Shown: positions 1 to 7,902 of the stretch, piece after piece
How the letters are laid out: each line of letters opens with the position of its first letter
Numbering within the stretch: position 1 is the first letter of the stretch
DNA from: Syntrophaceae bacterium
GTDB taxonomy: Bacteria > Desulfobacterota > Syntrophia > Syntrophales > UBA5619
Length of the DNA stretch: 12,084 nucleotides
NCBI GenBank assembly: GCA_023249795.1
Contig: JAHFBU010000021.1
Span: 1 to 12,084, forward strand
Reading direction: 5' to 3'
Notes under the pieces: generated by a model
What the model saw: the letters and a program-made list of their open reading frames with translations, nothing else
Told to the model about the DNA's origin: nothing
Database searches by the model: none
Made by a program: the position numbers and the translations under genes

Positions 1-1005
1 GGCGGCCGCGGCAACAACAATTTTGTAGGTCGATCCTGGCGGGTACTGTCCCGAGATCGAGCGGTTTTCCAGGGGATGCCGAGGGTCGTTGGAAAGACGT
101 TCCCATTCGTCGTAGGAAATTCCCCCGTTGAAGAGGTTCGGATCAAAAGAGGGTGTACTGACCAGGGCAAGTACCGCACCATTGCGGGGATCCAGCGCCA
201 CCACCGCACCGGCCCGGTTTTCCATGGCCGACCATGCCGCTTCCTGAAGCGCCGAATTGACGGTCAGGACGACACTATCGCCAATCGTCGCCGGTATCCG
301 GCCGAGGGAGCGGACCGCCTTGCCGGCCACGTTGACCTCGACCTGCTCGGCGCCGCTTTTTCCGCGGAGGTGACAATCCAGGTATTTTTCGATACCGAAT
401 TTACCGATAATATCGCCCGGCGACAGCTTCTCCGGGACCGTCCGATCCAGATCTTCCCTCGTGACTTCTCCGGTAAAGCCGATGATCTGCGATGTCATCT
501 CCCCGTTGAGATACTGCCGGACGGGAGTCACCTCCGTCGCCACGCCAGGAAGTTCGAGGGCATGGGTCTCCAACACGGCGAGTTTCTCCATGCTGATGTT
601 CCGTTCAAGAAGAACGGGCACAAAAGGCTTCACGCGGTCGGGGAGATCCAAAAGGGCGGGGCGCGCCAGGGAACGTGCGGTATAGAGTTCCTTGATCCTG
701 TCGATGACCGTCCGGATATCCTTTGTCCGGTTGGGGATGAAGACAATGTCGAAGGAAGGCTGGTTGTCCACAAGAACGCGCCGGTCTTCGTCCATAATCA
801 GACCGCGCATCGGCTTGATCTTCCGGAGCCGGACACTGTTGTTTTCGGACCTCTGCCGCAATTCGCTTCCCTCGATGACCTGCAGGTACCACAGCCTCAT
901 CATGAGAAGCGACAGCGCGACCGAGACGACGATGAACAGTATCTTGAACTTTTGCTTGAACTGGCCCTGCTCAAATCCGTTGAGCCGGTCGCCGAACTTC
1001 CGCAT
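1..1005 (-). CDS. mrdA: Penicillin-binding protein 2, elongasome transpeptidase (partial, 3' end outside window)
   Basis: Inner-membrane D,D-transpeptidase that cross-links peptidoglycan during lateral wall growth, working with RodA and MreBCD. The 335 codons in the window show a short cytoplasmic tail, one membrane segment at about residues 21-38, the PBP2-type PMRGLIMDEDRRVLVDN stretch at residues 65-81 opening the dimerisation domain, and the catalytic S-T-Y-K motif (Ser325, Lys328; codons at 31-33 and 22-24) preceded by GQYPPG. The window ends about eight codons later, so the SxN and KTG motifs lie outside. The ATG at 1003-1005 is chosen because GAGGG (1014-1018 on this strand) sits eight bases upstream inside mreD, giving a 35-bp overlap with mreD and suggesting translational coupling. 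It is the fourth visible gene of the mre operon; rodA is expected next, by family synteny. No defect is visible. Confidence 0.96.
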   Translation of the reverse strand, partial: MRKFGDRLNGFEQGQFKQKFKILFIVVSVALSLLMMRLWYLQVIEGSELRQRSENNSVRLRKIKPMRGLIMDEDRRVLVDNQPSFDIVFIPNRTKDIRTVIDRIKELYTARSLARPALLDLPDRVKPFVPVLLERNISMEKLAVLETHALELPGVATEVTPVRQYLNGEMTSQIIGFTGEVTREDLDRTVPEKLSPGDIIGKFGIEKYLDCHLRGKSGAEQVEVNVAGKAVRSLGRIPATIGDSVVLTVNSALQEAAWSAMENRAGAVVALDPRNGAVLALVSTPSFDPNLFNGGISYDEWERLSNDPRHPLENRSISGQYPPGSTYKIVVAAAA

Positions 1006-1480
1006 GCAGAAAACCCTCGAAACGTTGGAACAGGCCGAAGATGAGGGGACTCAGGAGGCCCACCACGACGGCCTGCGGGATGAAAATCTTCAGGATCGTA
1101 TAGAAGACATCGACACCCAGGACGAACCGGTTTAGCAGGAGGATCACCAGACCTTCCAGAAGTGTGCAGAGCCCCGCAAAGAATGCGATCAGGAACGGCC
1201 TCCCCGCGTAAACCCTGTCAGCGACGACCATGGAGAGAAAAAAAATGAGGACATATAGAAACATGTAAAGTCCGAATATCGCACTGGTCAGACAATCCAT
1301 GAAGAAGCCGAGCATCAGGGAGAGTATCCCCCCGCGGAGGGCGTCGAGATGGAATCCGGCATAAATGACCACAATGAGAGAGATCTCCATGCCGATCCAG
1401 CCGAAAGAAAGGAGATCCAGGATCGTGATTTGAACGATCACCAGAAGAAGCAAGAGGGGAAGAATAAGGAGATAGATCAT
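971..1480 (-). CDS. mreD: Rod shape-determining membrane protein MreD
   Basis: Small integral membrane component of the elongasome that connects MreC to the wall-synthesis enzymes. The 169-residue product is almost entirely hydrophobic, with about five membrane spans and short charged loops (for example ADRVYAGRP after residue 85), and a basic C-terminal tail. Length and hydropathy fit the MreD family, which is poorly conserved in sequence, so the call rests largely on position between mreC and mrdA. Its ATG overlaps the mreC stop as ATGA (1477-1480), typical of coupled translation, and its 3' end overlaps mrdA by 35 bp. It appears intact. Confidence 0.92.
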   Translation of the reverse strand: MIYLLILPLLLLLVIVQITILDLLSFGWIGMEISLIVVIYAGFHLDALRGGILSLMLGFFMDCLTSAIFGLYMFLYVLIFFLSMVVADRVYAGRPFLIAFFAGLCTLLEGLVILLLNRFVLGVDVFYTILKIFIPQAVVVGLLSPLIFGLFQRFEGFLHAEVRRPAQRI

Positions 1481-2304
1481 TTGTCGACTTTCTCATCTGA
1501 AATCAGGACGATGACCTCTTCAACCTTTCCGAAATCAACCGCGGGCGCCACGTCGACCTTTTGAAAGAGATTTTCCCCTCCGCGGGTGGCGCCGGTGACC
1601 ACCCCGAGCAGCAGCCCCTTGGGAAACACGCCCGCCATGCCGGAGGTGAGAATCTCATCACCCACCCGGACTTCCTCCACGCGGGAGATGTATTTCAGAT
1701 TACATCCCGCCGCACCGGCACCCTGTAGAATCCCCTGGGCCCGGCTCCGTTGGATCAGGGCATCGATATTGCTGTTTTCATCAATGAGGAGCAGGACCTG
1801 CGAGGCATGCCATGCGGTTTCGATGATCCGTCCGACAACCCCCTGTTCGGAGAGAACCGGCAGCCCCACCCGCAACCCGTCGGCGGTCCCCCTGTCGATC
1901 AGGATCATCTTGAACAGGGAGGTACGGCTTCGGTCCACGACCCTTGCGGCCACGGCCCGGTTCGGCAGGCGCTCAGCGAGGTTGAGGAGCTTCCGAAGAC
2001 GCATTCCCTCAATGTGCCCCTCGCGGTAAAGGTTGAGTTGCTCGCCGAGCGCGGCGTTCTGATTCCGCAGCCGTCTGTTCTCATCCTCCAGCCCGACGAG
2101 AAAAAGGTATCTCTTCCAGACGTCGTGCAGCCCCTTGAGCGAGGTGTTGACGACATTTTCGATCGGGGCAGCCACCTCCAGGACCGTCTTCCTCAGAAAA
2201 CCGGTCTCGGAGAGCCGGACTGCGCTATAGGAGAGAAATCCCAAGGAGAGAATCAGCAGAACCGCAGCCACGATAAGGGAGTGGTATTTTCGGGGAACCA
2301 ACAT
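1477..2304 (-). CDS. mreC: Rod shape-determining protein MreC
   Basis: Periplasmic scaffold of the elongasome that links cytoplasmic MreB/MreD to PBP2. The 275-residue protein has a single N-terminal membrane anchor (about residues 9-28), a predicted coiled coil (about 70-110, rich in Glu/Arg/Asn/Leu), and the two beta domains of the family, including the diagnostic VGDEILTSGMAGVFPKG stretch at residues 214-230. It lies 25 bases after the mreB stop. The ATG at 2302-2304 has no strong Shine-Dalgarno sequence, so translation may depend on coupling from mreB. The length is normal for the family. Confidence 0.96.
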   Translation of the reverse strand: MLVPRKYHSLIVAAVLLILSLGFLSYSAVRLSETGFLRKTVLEVAAPIENVVNTSLKGLHDVWKRYLFLVGLEDENRRLRNQNAALGEQLNLYREGHIEGMRLRKLLNLAERLPNRAVAARVVDRSRTSLFKMILIDRGTADGLRVGLPVLSEQGVVGRIIETAWHASQVLLLIDENSNIDALIQRSRAQGILQGAGAAGCNLKYISRVEEVRVGDEILTSGMAGVFPKGLLLGVVTGATRGGENLFQKVDVAPAVDFGKVEEVIVLISDEKVDK

Positions 2305-2329
2305 GGATTATGCCGATCATCACATTACC

Positions 2330-3373
2330 CTATACCTGAAACGTCACCTCTTTCAGGACATCCAACTGATCCAGGGCTATGCCCGCCCCCCTGGCCACGG
2401 TGGAAAGGGGGTCATCCGCGATCGTAACGGGAAGACCCGTTTCCGCCCGGATCAGCAGATCGAGGTTCCGGATCAGGGCGCCGCCCCCGGTGAGGACGAT
2501 CCCCCGGTCTACGATGTCCCCGGCCAGCTCGGGCGGCGCGTTTTCCAGGGCATCCTTGATCGCATCCACGATGATGCTGATCGGTTCCATGATGGCCTCC
2601 CGGACCTCTTCGGAATTGATCTCCATAATCTTCGGAATCCCGGAGATCAGATCCCTGCCCTTGACCTCCATTTTCCGAATCTCTTGACTGGGATCAGGGT
2701 AGGCGCAGCCGATGGTCATCTTGATGATCTCCGCCGACCGCTCACCGATGAGCAGGCTGTACTTCCGCTTCATATACTGGACGATTTCGTCGTCTATCTT
2801 ATCCCCGGCTACGCGGACGGATTTTGAATATACGACCCCGGCAAGCGAGATCACCGCCACCTCGGTCGTCCCCCCGCCGATGTCCACAACCATCGAACTG
2901 GTCGGCTCGGTGATCGGGAGCCCGGCGCCGATCGCCGCAGCCATCGGTTCCTCGATCAGGTAGATCTCCCTCGCCCCGGCCGATTCCACCGTCTCCCGGA
3001 CGGCGCGCCTCTCCACCTGCGTGATCCCGGAGGGAATGGAGACGATGATTCGCGGCCGGACCAAAGCACGCCGGTTGTGGACGCTTAAGATGAAGTGCCG
3101 CAGCATCGCCTCCGTGATGTCGAAATCGGCAATCACGCCATCCCGCATGGGCCTGATGGCAACGATGTTGCCGGGCGTCCGTCCGAGCATCTTCTTGGCT
3201 TCCGCACCCACAGCCAGGACCTTCTTTTCCCCTTTGGAGTTCATGTGGACGGCAACGACGGAGGGCTCGTTCAGCACGATCCCCTTGCCTCTGACATACA
3301 CGAGGGTATTGGCGGTCCCCAGATCAATGGCCAAATCGTTGGAAAACTTTCCCAGAATATAATCGAAAAGCAA
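2330..3373 (-). CDS. mreB: Rod shape-determining actin homologue MreB
   Basis: Bacterial actin that polymerises on the inner membrane and directs cylindrical wall synthesis. The 347-residue product has the actin-fold nucleotide motifs: phosphate-1 loop DLGTANT (17-23), the LIEEPMAAAIG segment (139-149) with the expected catalytic glutamate, phosphate-2 loop DIGGGTTE (164-171) and adenosine motif TGGGA (295-299). The N-terminal MLFDYILGKF is amphipathic and could give membrane binding. The start is a TTG at 3371-3373, placed by a perfect AGGAGG (3382-3387) eight bases upstream and by family alignment. First gene of the minus-strand operon, with its promoter candidate in the divergent region. 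Confidence 0.98.
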   Translation of the reverse strand: MLFDYILGKFSNDLAIDLGTANTLVYVRGKGIVLNEPSVVAVHMNSKGEKKVLAVGAEAKKMLGRTPGNIVAIRPMRDGVIADFDITEAMLRHFILSVHNRRALVRPRIIVSIPSGITQVERRAVRETVESAGAREIYLIEEPMAAAIGAGLPITEPTSSMVVDIGGGTTEVAVISLAGVVYSKSVRVAGDKIDDEIVQYMKRKYSLLIGERSAEIIKMTIGCAYPDPSQEIRKMEVKGRDLISGIPKIMEINSEEVREAIMEPISIIVDAIKDALENAPPELAGDIVDRGIVLTGGGALIRNLDLLIRAETGLPVTIADDPLSTVARGAGIALDQLDVLKEVTFQV

Positions 3374-3381
3374 TTTCGTTT

Positions 3382-3387
3382 CCTCCT
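3382..3387 (-). promoter_or_regulatory. Shine-Dalgarno site that fixes the mreB TTG start
   Basis: AGGAGG on the minus strand with an eight-base spacer to the TTG at 3373. It is the strongest ribosome-binding site among the mre genes and justifies the non-ATG start. Confidence 0.85.
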
Positions 3388-3442
3388 GATGATCCTGAAA
3401 ATTCTATTCGTAATCGAAAAGATACCTATAATGAGGGTTCCC

Positions 3443-3471
3443 CCTATATCGTATTTTCAAACCCTTATCAA
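3443..3471 (-). promoter_or_regulatory. Candidate sigma-70-type promoter for mreBCD-mrdA
   Basis: On the minus strand TTGATA (3466-3471) is followed after 17 bases by TATAGG (3443-3448). This is five of six and four of six matches to consensus at normal spacing, and would give a leader of about 65 bases to the mreB start. Read by eye, so moderate confidence only. Confidence 0.45.
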
Positions 3472-3509
3472 TCCATTTTTCCAAAAAAGCATTGCATTTC
3501 TGAGGGGAC

Positions 3510-3515
3510 TATAAT
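3510..3515 (+). promoter_or_regulatory. Candidate -10 box for the PpiD-like operon
   Basis: A perfect TATAAT on the plus strand, about 120 bases upstream of the foldase start. No good -35 hexamer lies 16-18 bases before it; TTGCAT at 3492-3497 is only 12 bases away. An activator or another sigma factor may be involved. Downstream in the leader AGCAGG (3531-3536) can pair with CCTGCT (3551-3556), and GCTCC can pair with GGAGC just after it, so the leader may be structured. Confidence 0.35.
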
Positions 3516-3636
3516 ACTGAATCCCCACCAAGCAGGGTGCTCCAAAGAGACCTGCTCCGGGAGCCATCGTGATCCGGCGCTTCCGGCGGATTTGCTTATT
3601 TCAAACACCAAAAATCAATGCACGGGGGAAAAAAGA

Positions 3637-5235
3637 ATGCTCAACCTCATGAGAAAGCATGCCAAAAATTGGCTCATGAAGGTCATCATGGGAATTATCG
3701 TGGTCGTGTTTGTAATCTCTTTCGGTTCGCTGAGCGTGAGGCAAAGGGCGGAACGGATCGCCATGATCGACGGCAAGCCGATCGTCTATGTCAATTTTCA
3801 GCGAGAATACGAGAATATGCTGGATATGTACCGCCAGCGCCTCGGGCAGGCGTTGACGGAGGAGACGCTCAAGGCGCTGAACCTCAAGCAGAAGGCGCTG
3901 GATAGTCTGGTCAACCAGGCCGTCGTCCTGAAGAAGGCGGAGGAGATGGAGATCCGGGTGACCGATGAGGACGTCAAGGCAGCAATTCTATCCTACCCTG
4001 CGTTTCAACGGGACGGGGTATTCAACGAAAAGCTCTATGGGCAGGCCCTCAGAGCTTACAAGATGTCGCCGGATGAGTTCGAGGATAACCAGAAGAAGAT
4101 GCTGATTACCTTCAGGGTGGAGGACCTCATCCAGGATGGCGTAACTATGTCCGGTCAGGAGATCCATGATTTCTACCTGATGCAGAATGAAAAAGTGAAT
4201 GTCGATTTCATTCAAATCTCCCCCAAGAGTTTCGTCGCTGGAATCAAACCGAGCCAGTCAGAACTGGAAGCATTTCTGAAGGCCAGCGGGGGCCAGTTCC
4301 GCGTCCCCGAGCAATTTCAGGTCAGATACCTGGCGTTCATGGCACAGGATTATGCTTCGACCGCAAAGCTCTCCGATACGGAGCTGAACGATTACTACGA
4401 AAGGAACAAATCTCGGTGGAAGAAGGGGGACAAGGTGCCACCCTTTGCCGATGTTCGGGAAAGGATCATTGCCGAATTGGGACAAATCGAAGGGATGTAT
4501 ATGGCCTCGGATGAGGCCAAGAAGGCCCATGACACCATCTACCAGCAGGAAAATTTTGATGCTTATGCGGCGCAGAAGAAGCTGACGGTCCACGCGACCG
4601 ATTTTTTCCGGATCAGCGAAACGCCTACGGAATTCAGTTCGATTGCGGATTTTAGCAAGATTGTTACGCGCCTGGAGAAAAATGAGATCAGCCGGGTGCT
4701 CAAGGGCGAGAAGGGATATTACGTCGTTCAGGTGGCCGCGCGGAAAGCGCCATACGTGCCCGCTTTAAAGGAAATTGAGGTCGAGGTCGATAAGCGGTTC
4801 CGGGAAGTGGAGGCGACGCGCCTGGCAAAGAAGGAGGCGGATGACCTCCTCACCCGCCTCAAGAAGGGCGACAGTCTCGCGGACGTGGCCAGGGGAGGAA
4901 AGCTGAAGATCCTGGAAACGGGATTGTTCCAGCCCGGAAGCGCCGTTCCCAAACTGGGCGCCTCCCCGGAGCTGACAGAGGCGCTCTACCAAATCTCCGA
5001 GAAGAAACCCTATCCCGAACAGACTTATCTGATTGATGGAAATTATGTGATCCTCCGCTTCAAGGAGAGGGGCAAGATCGACGATGCGGCGTTCGCTTCA
5101 CAGAAAAATGCCATTGCCGATTCCCTGATCAAGGCGAAAAAAATAGAGGCAGTCAAGTCTTGGATTGAGGGAAGCAAGGCCGCCCTGATCAAGGAGGGGC
5201 GGCTCAGATTTACACGTGATTTCAAGGATCTGTAA
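3637..5235 (+). CDS. PpiD/SurA-like membrane-anchored periplasmic foldase lacking an evident parvulin domain
   Basis: Probable chaperone anchored in the inner membrane and facing the periplasm, acting on proteins emerging from the Sec translocon. The 532-residue product starts MLNLMRKHAKNWLMK, followed by one membrane span (about 13-30), as in PpiD. A SurA-N-type helical chaperone region with repeated Asp/Glu/Lys-rich helices covers about 40-215, and a C-terminal PpiD-like region about 270-532. The family's parvulin domain would sit near residues 260-270, but the chain goes from the YYERNKSRWKK segment almost directly to KVPPFADVRERI, which matches the part after the parvulin domain in E. coli PpiD (623 residues, from memory). 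The ATG at 3637 is preferred over an in-frame ATG at 3592 because the membrane anchor then begins correctly and a GGGGGAA stretch precedes it. A seven-base gap leads to the next gene, indicating an operon. Confidence 0.85.
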   Translation: MLNLMRKHAKNWLMKVIMGIIVVVFVISFGSLSVRQRAERIAMIDGKPIVYVNFQREYENMLDMYRQRLGQALTEETLKALNLKQKALDSLVNQAVVLKKAEEMEIRVTDEDVKAAILSYPAFQRDGVFNEKLYGQALRAYKMSPDEFEDNQKKMLITFRVEDLIQDGVTMSGQEIHDFYLMQNEKVNVDFIQISPKSFVAGIKPSQSELEAFLKASGGQFRVPEQFQVRYLAFMAQDYASTAKLSDTELNDYYERNKSRWKKGDKVPPFADVRERIIAELGQIEGMYMASDEAKKAHDTIYQQENFDAYAAQKKLTVHATDFFRISETPTEFSSIADFSKIVTRLEKNEISRVLKGEKGYYVVQVAARKAPYVPALKEIEVEVDKRFREVEATRLAKKEADDLLTRLKKGDSLADVARGGKLKILETGLFQPGSAVPKLGASPELTEALYQISEKKPYPEQTYLIDGNYVILRFKERGKIDDAAFASQKNAIADSLIKAKKIEAVKSWIEGSKAALIKEGRLRFTRDFKDL

Positions 5236-5242
5236 GGGGAGC

Positions 5243-7456
5243 ATGTCAAACGATTTTGCCGGATCGGGGTCCCGGAATCCGAGCCATCGCTGGCGGTTCT
5301 TCCGTTCGGGCGGCTTCGATCAGGTGCGCTTGGAAACAGGCGACGACCTGATCTCCCTGGATCAGCTCGACCAGAAACTCTGGGTTGCGTTGAGCTGTCC
5401 CGTCAAAGGGCTGGAATTCGACACCAAGACATTGGAACTGCTTGACGGCGACGGAGATGGGCGTATCCGTGTCCCGGATATCGTCGCTGCGGTGAAATGG
5501 GCCGGATCCCTGCTCCGGAATCCGGAGGATCTGACCAAAAGCCTTCCCGAATTACCGCTCTCCATCATCAACGACCGGATTCCCGAGGGAGCGCGTCTCA
5601 TTGATTCCGCCAGAGCGATCCTCACAAACATCGGGAAACCCGAAGCCAACACCATCACCGTTGAGGATACCTCCGATACGGCAAGGATCTTCTCGCTGGC
5701 AAAGCTCAATGGTGACGGTCTTGTCCCCGCCGACTCCGCCGACGATCCCACGGTACAGATGGTCATCACGGACATCATCGACTGCCTGGGACCGGAAATG
5801 GACCGCAGCGGAAAATCCGCTGTCTCAAAGGAAAAAACGGATCAATTTTTCGCAGAAGCGAGGGCGCACTCGGAATGGCATAAGGAGGCGGAGACCGACC
5901 GCGCAATTCTCCCGCTGGGGGACGCCACGGCATCCGCGTTCTTGGCCCTTGCGGCCGTCAGGGGAAAGGTGGACGACTATTTTGCCCGCTGCCGGCTTGC
6001 CAAGTATGACATCCGCGCCCTCGGCGCTCTGAACTGCCGTGAAGCGGCATACATCGCCATTGCGGAGAAGGATCTTTCTCCGGAGATTCGTGAAGTATCC
6101 GGATTTCCCCTGGCCAATATCGGCATTGACATGCCGCTCCCCCTGCGGGAGGCAATCAATCCCGCTTGGTCAGCGCCGATGGCGGCCTTTCTCGCGGAGG
6201 TTGTCACGCCGCTTCTGGGAGAAATAACGGCGCTTACGGAGGAGGACTGGTCGGTGCTGGGCGCAAGGTTCGCCGCATACGAGGCCTGGTCTGCCGGAAA
6301 GGCCGGATCATCCGTCGAAAAGTTGGGATTACCGAGGATCCGCGATATTTTGGAAAGCTGCGCCGAAAAGGCGGTAACGGAGCTTATCGCCCGGGACAAG
6401 GCGCTGGAGGCCGAGTTCGATCACATCGCCTCGGTGGATCGGTTGGTCCGTTACCATCGTGACCTGTTTCGACTCCTGAACAACTTCGTCTCCTTCAGCG
6501 ATTTCTATACCCGCCGTGGAAAAGCGGTCTTTCAAGCCGGGACTCTCTACATGGACGGCCGGAGCTGTGAGCTGTGCGTCCGCGTAGAGGACGTGGAAAA
6601 ACATGCGAAGCTGGCCATGCTCAGCCGTGCCTGTCTGGCATATTGCGACTGCACGCGAAGGGGGGGAAGCGAGCGGATGACCATCGCCGCGGCTTTTACC
6701 GGAGGCGATTCCGACTATCTCACGGTCGGGAGAAATGGTGTATTCTATGACCGGGCGGGGCAAGATTGGGACGCAACAATAATTCGGATGATTGAACATC
6801 CGATCAGCATCCGTCAAGCCTTCTGGAGCCCCTACAAACGGGTGGGCCGGATGATCAACGATCAGATCACGAAGATGTCCACCGCCCGGGACAAGGCCGT
6901 CACGGAGAAGGCCGGCGCCGGAATCGGCGACGCCGGTCAGAAGGCTGAGGCGGGGGGGGCCGTGGCACCGGCACAGTCGTTTGACATAGCCAAGTTCGCA
7001 GGGATATTTGCCGCCATCGGCCTCGCTATCGGCGCGATTGGGACCGCGGTTGCCGCCGTGGCTACGGGCTTTCTGAACCTTTCCTGGTGGCAGATGCCCA
7101 TTGCCACCACCGGTCTGATGCTGCTCATTTCCGGACCGGCCATGATCATCGCCTGGCTGAAATTAAGACAAAGGACGATCGGTCCCATCCTGGACGCCAA
7201 CGGCTGGGCAATCAATGGCCGGGTTCGGATCAACATCGCCTTTGGAGCTTCGCTGACCAAGCTCGCATCCCTGCCGGAAGGCTCGGTGCGGTCGCTCGAA
7301 GATCCCTTTGCGGACAAGAAAAGCCTCTGGCCGAAAATGTTCGTGCTGATCGTCCTTCTTCTGGCCCTTCTGTATGTCCTCAATTCGCGGGGTGTGCTTT
7401 ACAACTGGACGTACGGCGTCATCGGAACGAAGCCGGCAGTGACGGGCACGGTTTAG
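5243..7456 (+). CDS. Conserved membrane protein of unknown function with EF-hand loop and cysteine cluster
   Basis: I do not recognise a characterised family. The 737-residue product has no signal peptide; its N-terminus is Arg/Ser-rich. Residues 68-79 form a canonical calcium-binding EF-hand loop (Asp68, Asp70, Asp72, Gly73, Ile75, Asp79), and a degenerate partner, LNGDGLVP, lies at 155-162. The middle is soluble and mainly helical. Cysteines cluster at 442, 445, 464, 468 and 470 (CxxC, then CxxxCxC), a possible metal site. An Ala/Gly-rich linker (about 555-578) leads to hydrophobic segments at about 583-608, 618-638 and 698-713, with a loop containing ILDANGWAINGR (649-660). The ATG at 5243 follows AAGGGGA (5234-5240) and lies seven bases after the upstream foldase stop; an in-frame ATG at 5216 would overlap that gene and lacks a site. 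The shared operon suggests an envelope-related role, but the function is not known. Confidence 0.8.
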   Translation: MSNDFAGSGSRNPSHRWRFFRSGGFDQVRLETGDDLISLDQLDQKLWVALSCPVKGLEFDTKTLELLDGDGDGRIRVPDIVAAVKWAGSLLRNPEDLTKSLPELPLSIINDRIPEGARLIDSARAILTNIGKPEANTITVEDTSDTARIFSLAKLNGDGLVPADSADDPTVQMVITDIIDCLGPEMDRSGKSAVSKEKTDQFFAEARAHSEWHKEAETDRAILPLGDATASAFLALAAVRGKVDDYFARCRLAKYDIRALGALNCREAAYIAIAEKDLSPEIREVSGFPLANIGIDMPLPLREAINPAWSAPMAAFLAEVVTPLLGEITALTEEDWSVLGARFAAYEAWSAGKAGSSVEKLGLPRIRDILESCAEKAVTELIARDKALEAEFDHIASVDRLVRYHRDLFRLLNNFVSFSDFYTRRGKAVFQAGTLYMDGRSCELCVRVEDVEKHAKLAMLSRACLAYCDCTRRGGSERMTIAAAFTGGDSDYLTVGRNGVFYDRAGQDWDATIIRMIEHPISIRQAFWSPYKRVGRMINDQITKMSTARDKAVTEKAGAGIGDAGQKAEAGGAVAPAQSFDIAKFAGIFAAIGLAIGAIGTAVAAVATGFLNLSWWQMPIATTGLMLLISGPAMIIAWLKLRQRTIGPILDANGWAINGRVRINIAFGASLTKLASLPEGSVRSLEDPFADKKSLWPKMFVLIVLLLALLYVLNSRGVLYNWTYGVIGTKPAVTGTV

Positions 7457-7525
7457 GAGAATGGCGTGGGCACGGATGGAAAACGGGTATTAAAGGGATG
7501 GGGGCAGCCGACGGAAGAACAGAAT

Positions 7526-7560
7526 AAAAAAAGGGGCCGGGCACAATGCCGACCCCTTTA
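7526..7560 (-). terminator. Intrinsic terminator after tRNA-Ala, possibly bidirectional
   Basis: On the minus strand AAAGGGG plus CGGCA pairs, with one mismatch and a one-base bulge, with the matching CCGG/CCCCTTT arm around a short loop, followed by seven T residues (7526-7532 as A on the plus strand). It lies a few bases past the tRNA-Ala 3' end. Read on the plus strand, the same hairpin follows the 737-residue gene by about 75 bases but has a poor T tract. Confidence 0.85.
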
Positions 7561-7566
7561 TTGTCC

Positions 7567-7642
7567 TGGTGGAGCTGGCGAGGATCGAACTCGCGGCCTC
7601 TTGAATGCCATTCAAGCGCTCTCCCAGCTGAGCTACAACCCC
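7567..7642 (-). tRNA. tRNA-Ala, anticodon GGC
   Basis: The reverse strand folds into a standard cloverleaf of 76 nucleotides with an encoded CCA end (7567-7569). The acceptor stem GGGGTTG/CAGCTCC contains the G3:U70 pair that identifies alanine tRNAs. The D arm is GCTC-AGCTGGGA-GAGC, the anticodon stem CTTGA/TCAAG with loop ATGGCAT (anticodon GGC), and the T arm carries GTTCGATC. It decodes GCC and GCU. Confidence 0.97.
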
Positions 7643-7674
7643 ACATGTGTCTCGTTTGCGGAAGCGGTTAGCCC

Positions 7675-7701
7675 CTAACACAGGATTTTGATCCTTGTCA
7701 A
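7675..7701 (-). promoter_or_regulatory. Candidate promoter of tRNA-Ala
   Basis: A perfect TTGACA on the minus strand (7696-7701) is followed after 15 bases by TGTTAG (7675-7680) and a GC-rich GGGGC discriminator-like stretch, as is common for stringently controlled tRNA promoters. The spacer is short and the -10 weak, so the exact -10 is uncertain. Confidence 0.5.
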
Positions 7702-7711
7702 TACATTTCTC

Positions 7712-7741
7712 TTGACTTTTGGATGCCCCCCTTTTAATAAT
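7712..7741 (+). promoter_or_regulatory. Candidate promoter of tRNA-Leu
   Basis: TTGACT (7712-7717) and AATAAT (7736-7741) are separated by 18 bases, each one base off consensus, directly before the tRNA at 7751. If used with a normal start distance, transcription would begin at or just before the mature 5' end. It lies back to back with the tRNA-Ala promoter, whose -35 is only ten bases away. Confidence 0.6.
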
Positions 7742-7750
7742 CACCGCCAC

Positions 7751-7837
7751 GCCGGAGTGGTGAAACTGGTAGACGCAGGGGACTCAAAATCCCCCGCTCG
7801 CAAGGGCATCTCGGTTCGATTCCGAGCTCCGGCACCA
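7751..7837 (+). tRNA. tRNA-Leu, anticodon CAA
   Basis: A class II tRNA of 87 nucleotides with encoded CCA. The acceptor stem is GCCGGAG/CTCCGGC, the anticodon stem GGGGA/TCCCC with loop CTCAAAA (anticodon CAA, reads UUG), followed by a long variable arm (CGCTCGCAAGGGC region) and a T arm with GGTTCGATTCC. No terminator is visible after it, so its transcript may run into the downstream thioredoxin gene. Confidence 0.97.
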
Positions 7838-7902
7838 TATTCAATCAATGCGATCTCCCCTTCCTCATGCAGTTCAGACGATTCACAACCAAGGAGAGCC
7901 AT

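Noticed and set aside
76..1044. A 322-codon open frame on the plus strand
   Set aside because: It is antisense to mrdA, whose minus-strand frame has clear PBP2 motifs including SxxK; the plus frame has no recognisable domain and no ribosome-binding site.
5243..7456. Dockerin or secreted calcium-binding protein
   Set aside because: There is no signal peptide and only one canonical loop; the second is degenerate and far from the dockerin repeat spacing.
7419..7750. Short open frames on both strands over the tRNA region
   Set aside because: They run through the tRNA-Ala gene and its terminator, so they are chance frames.
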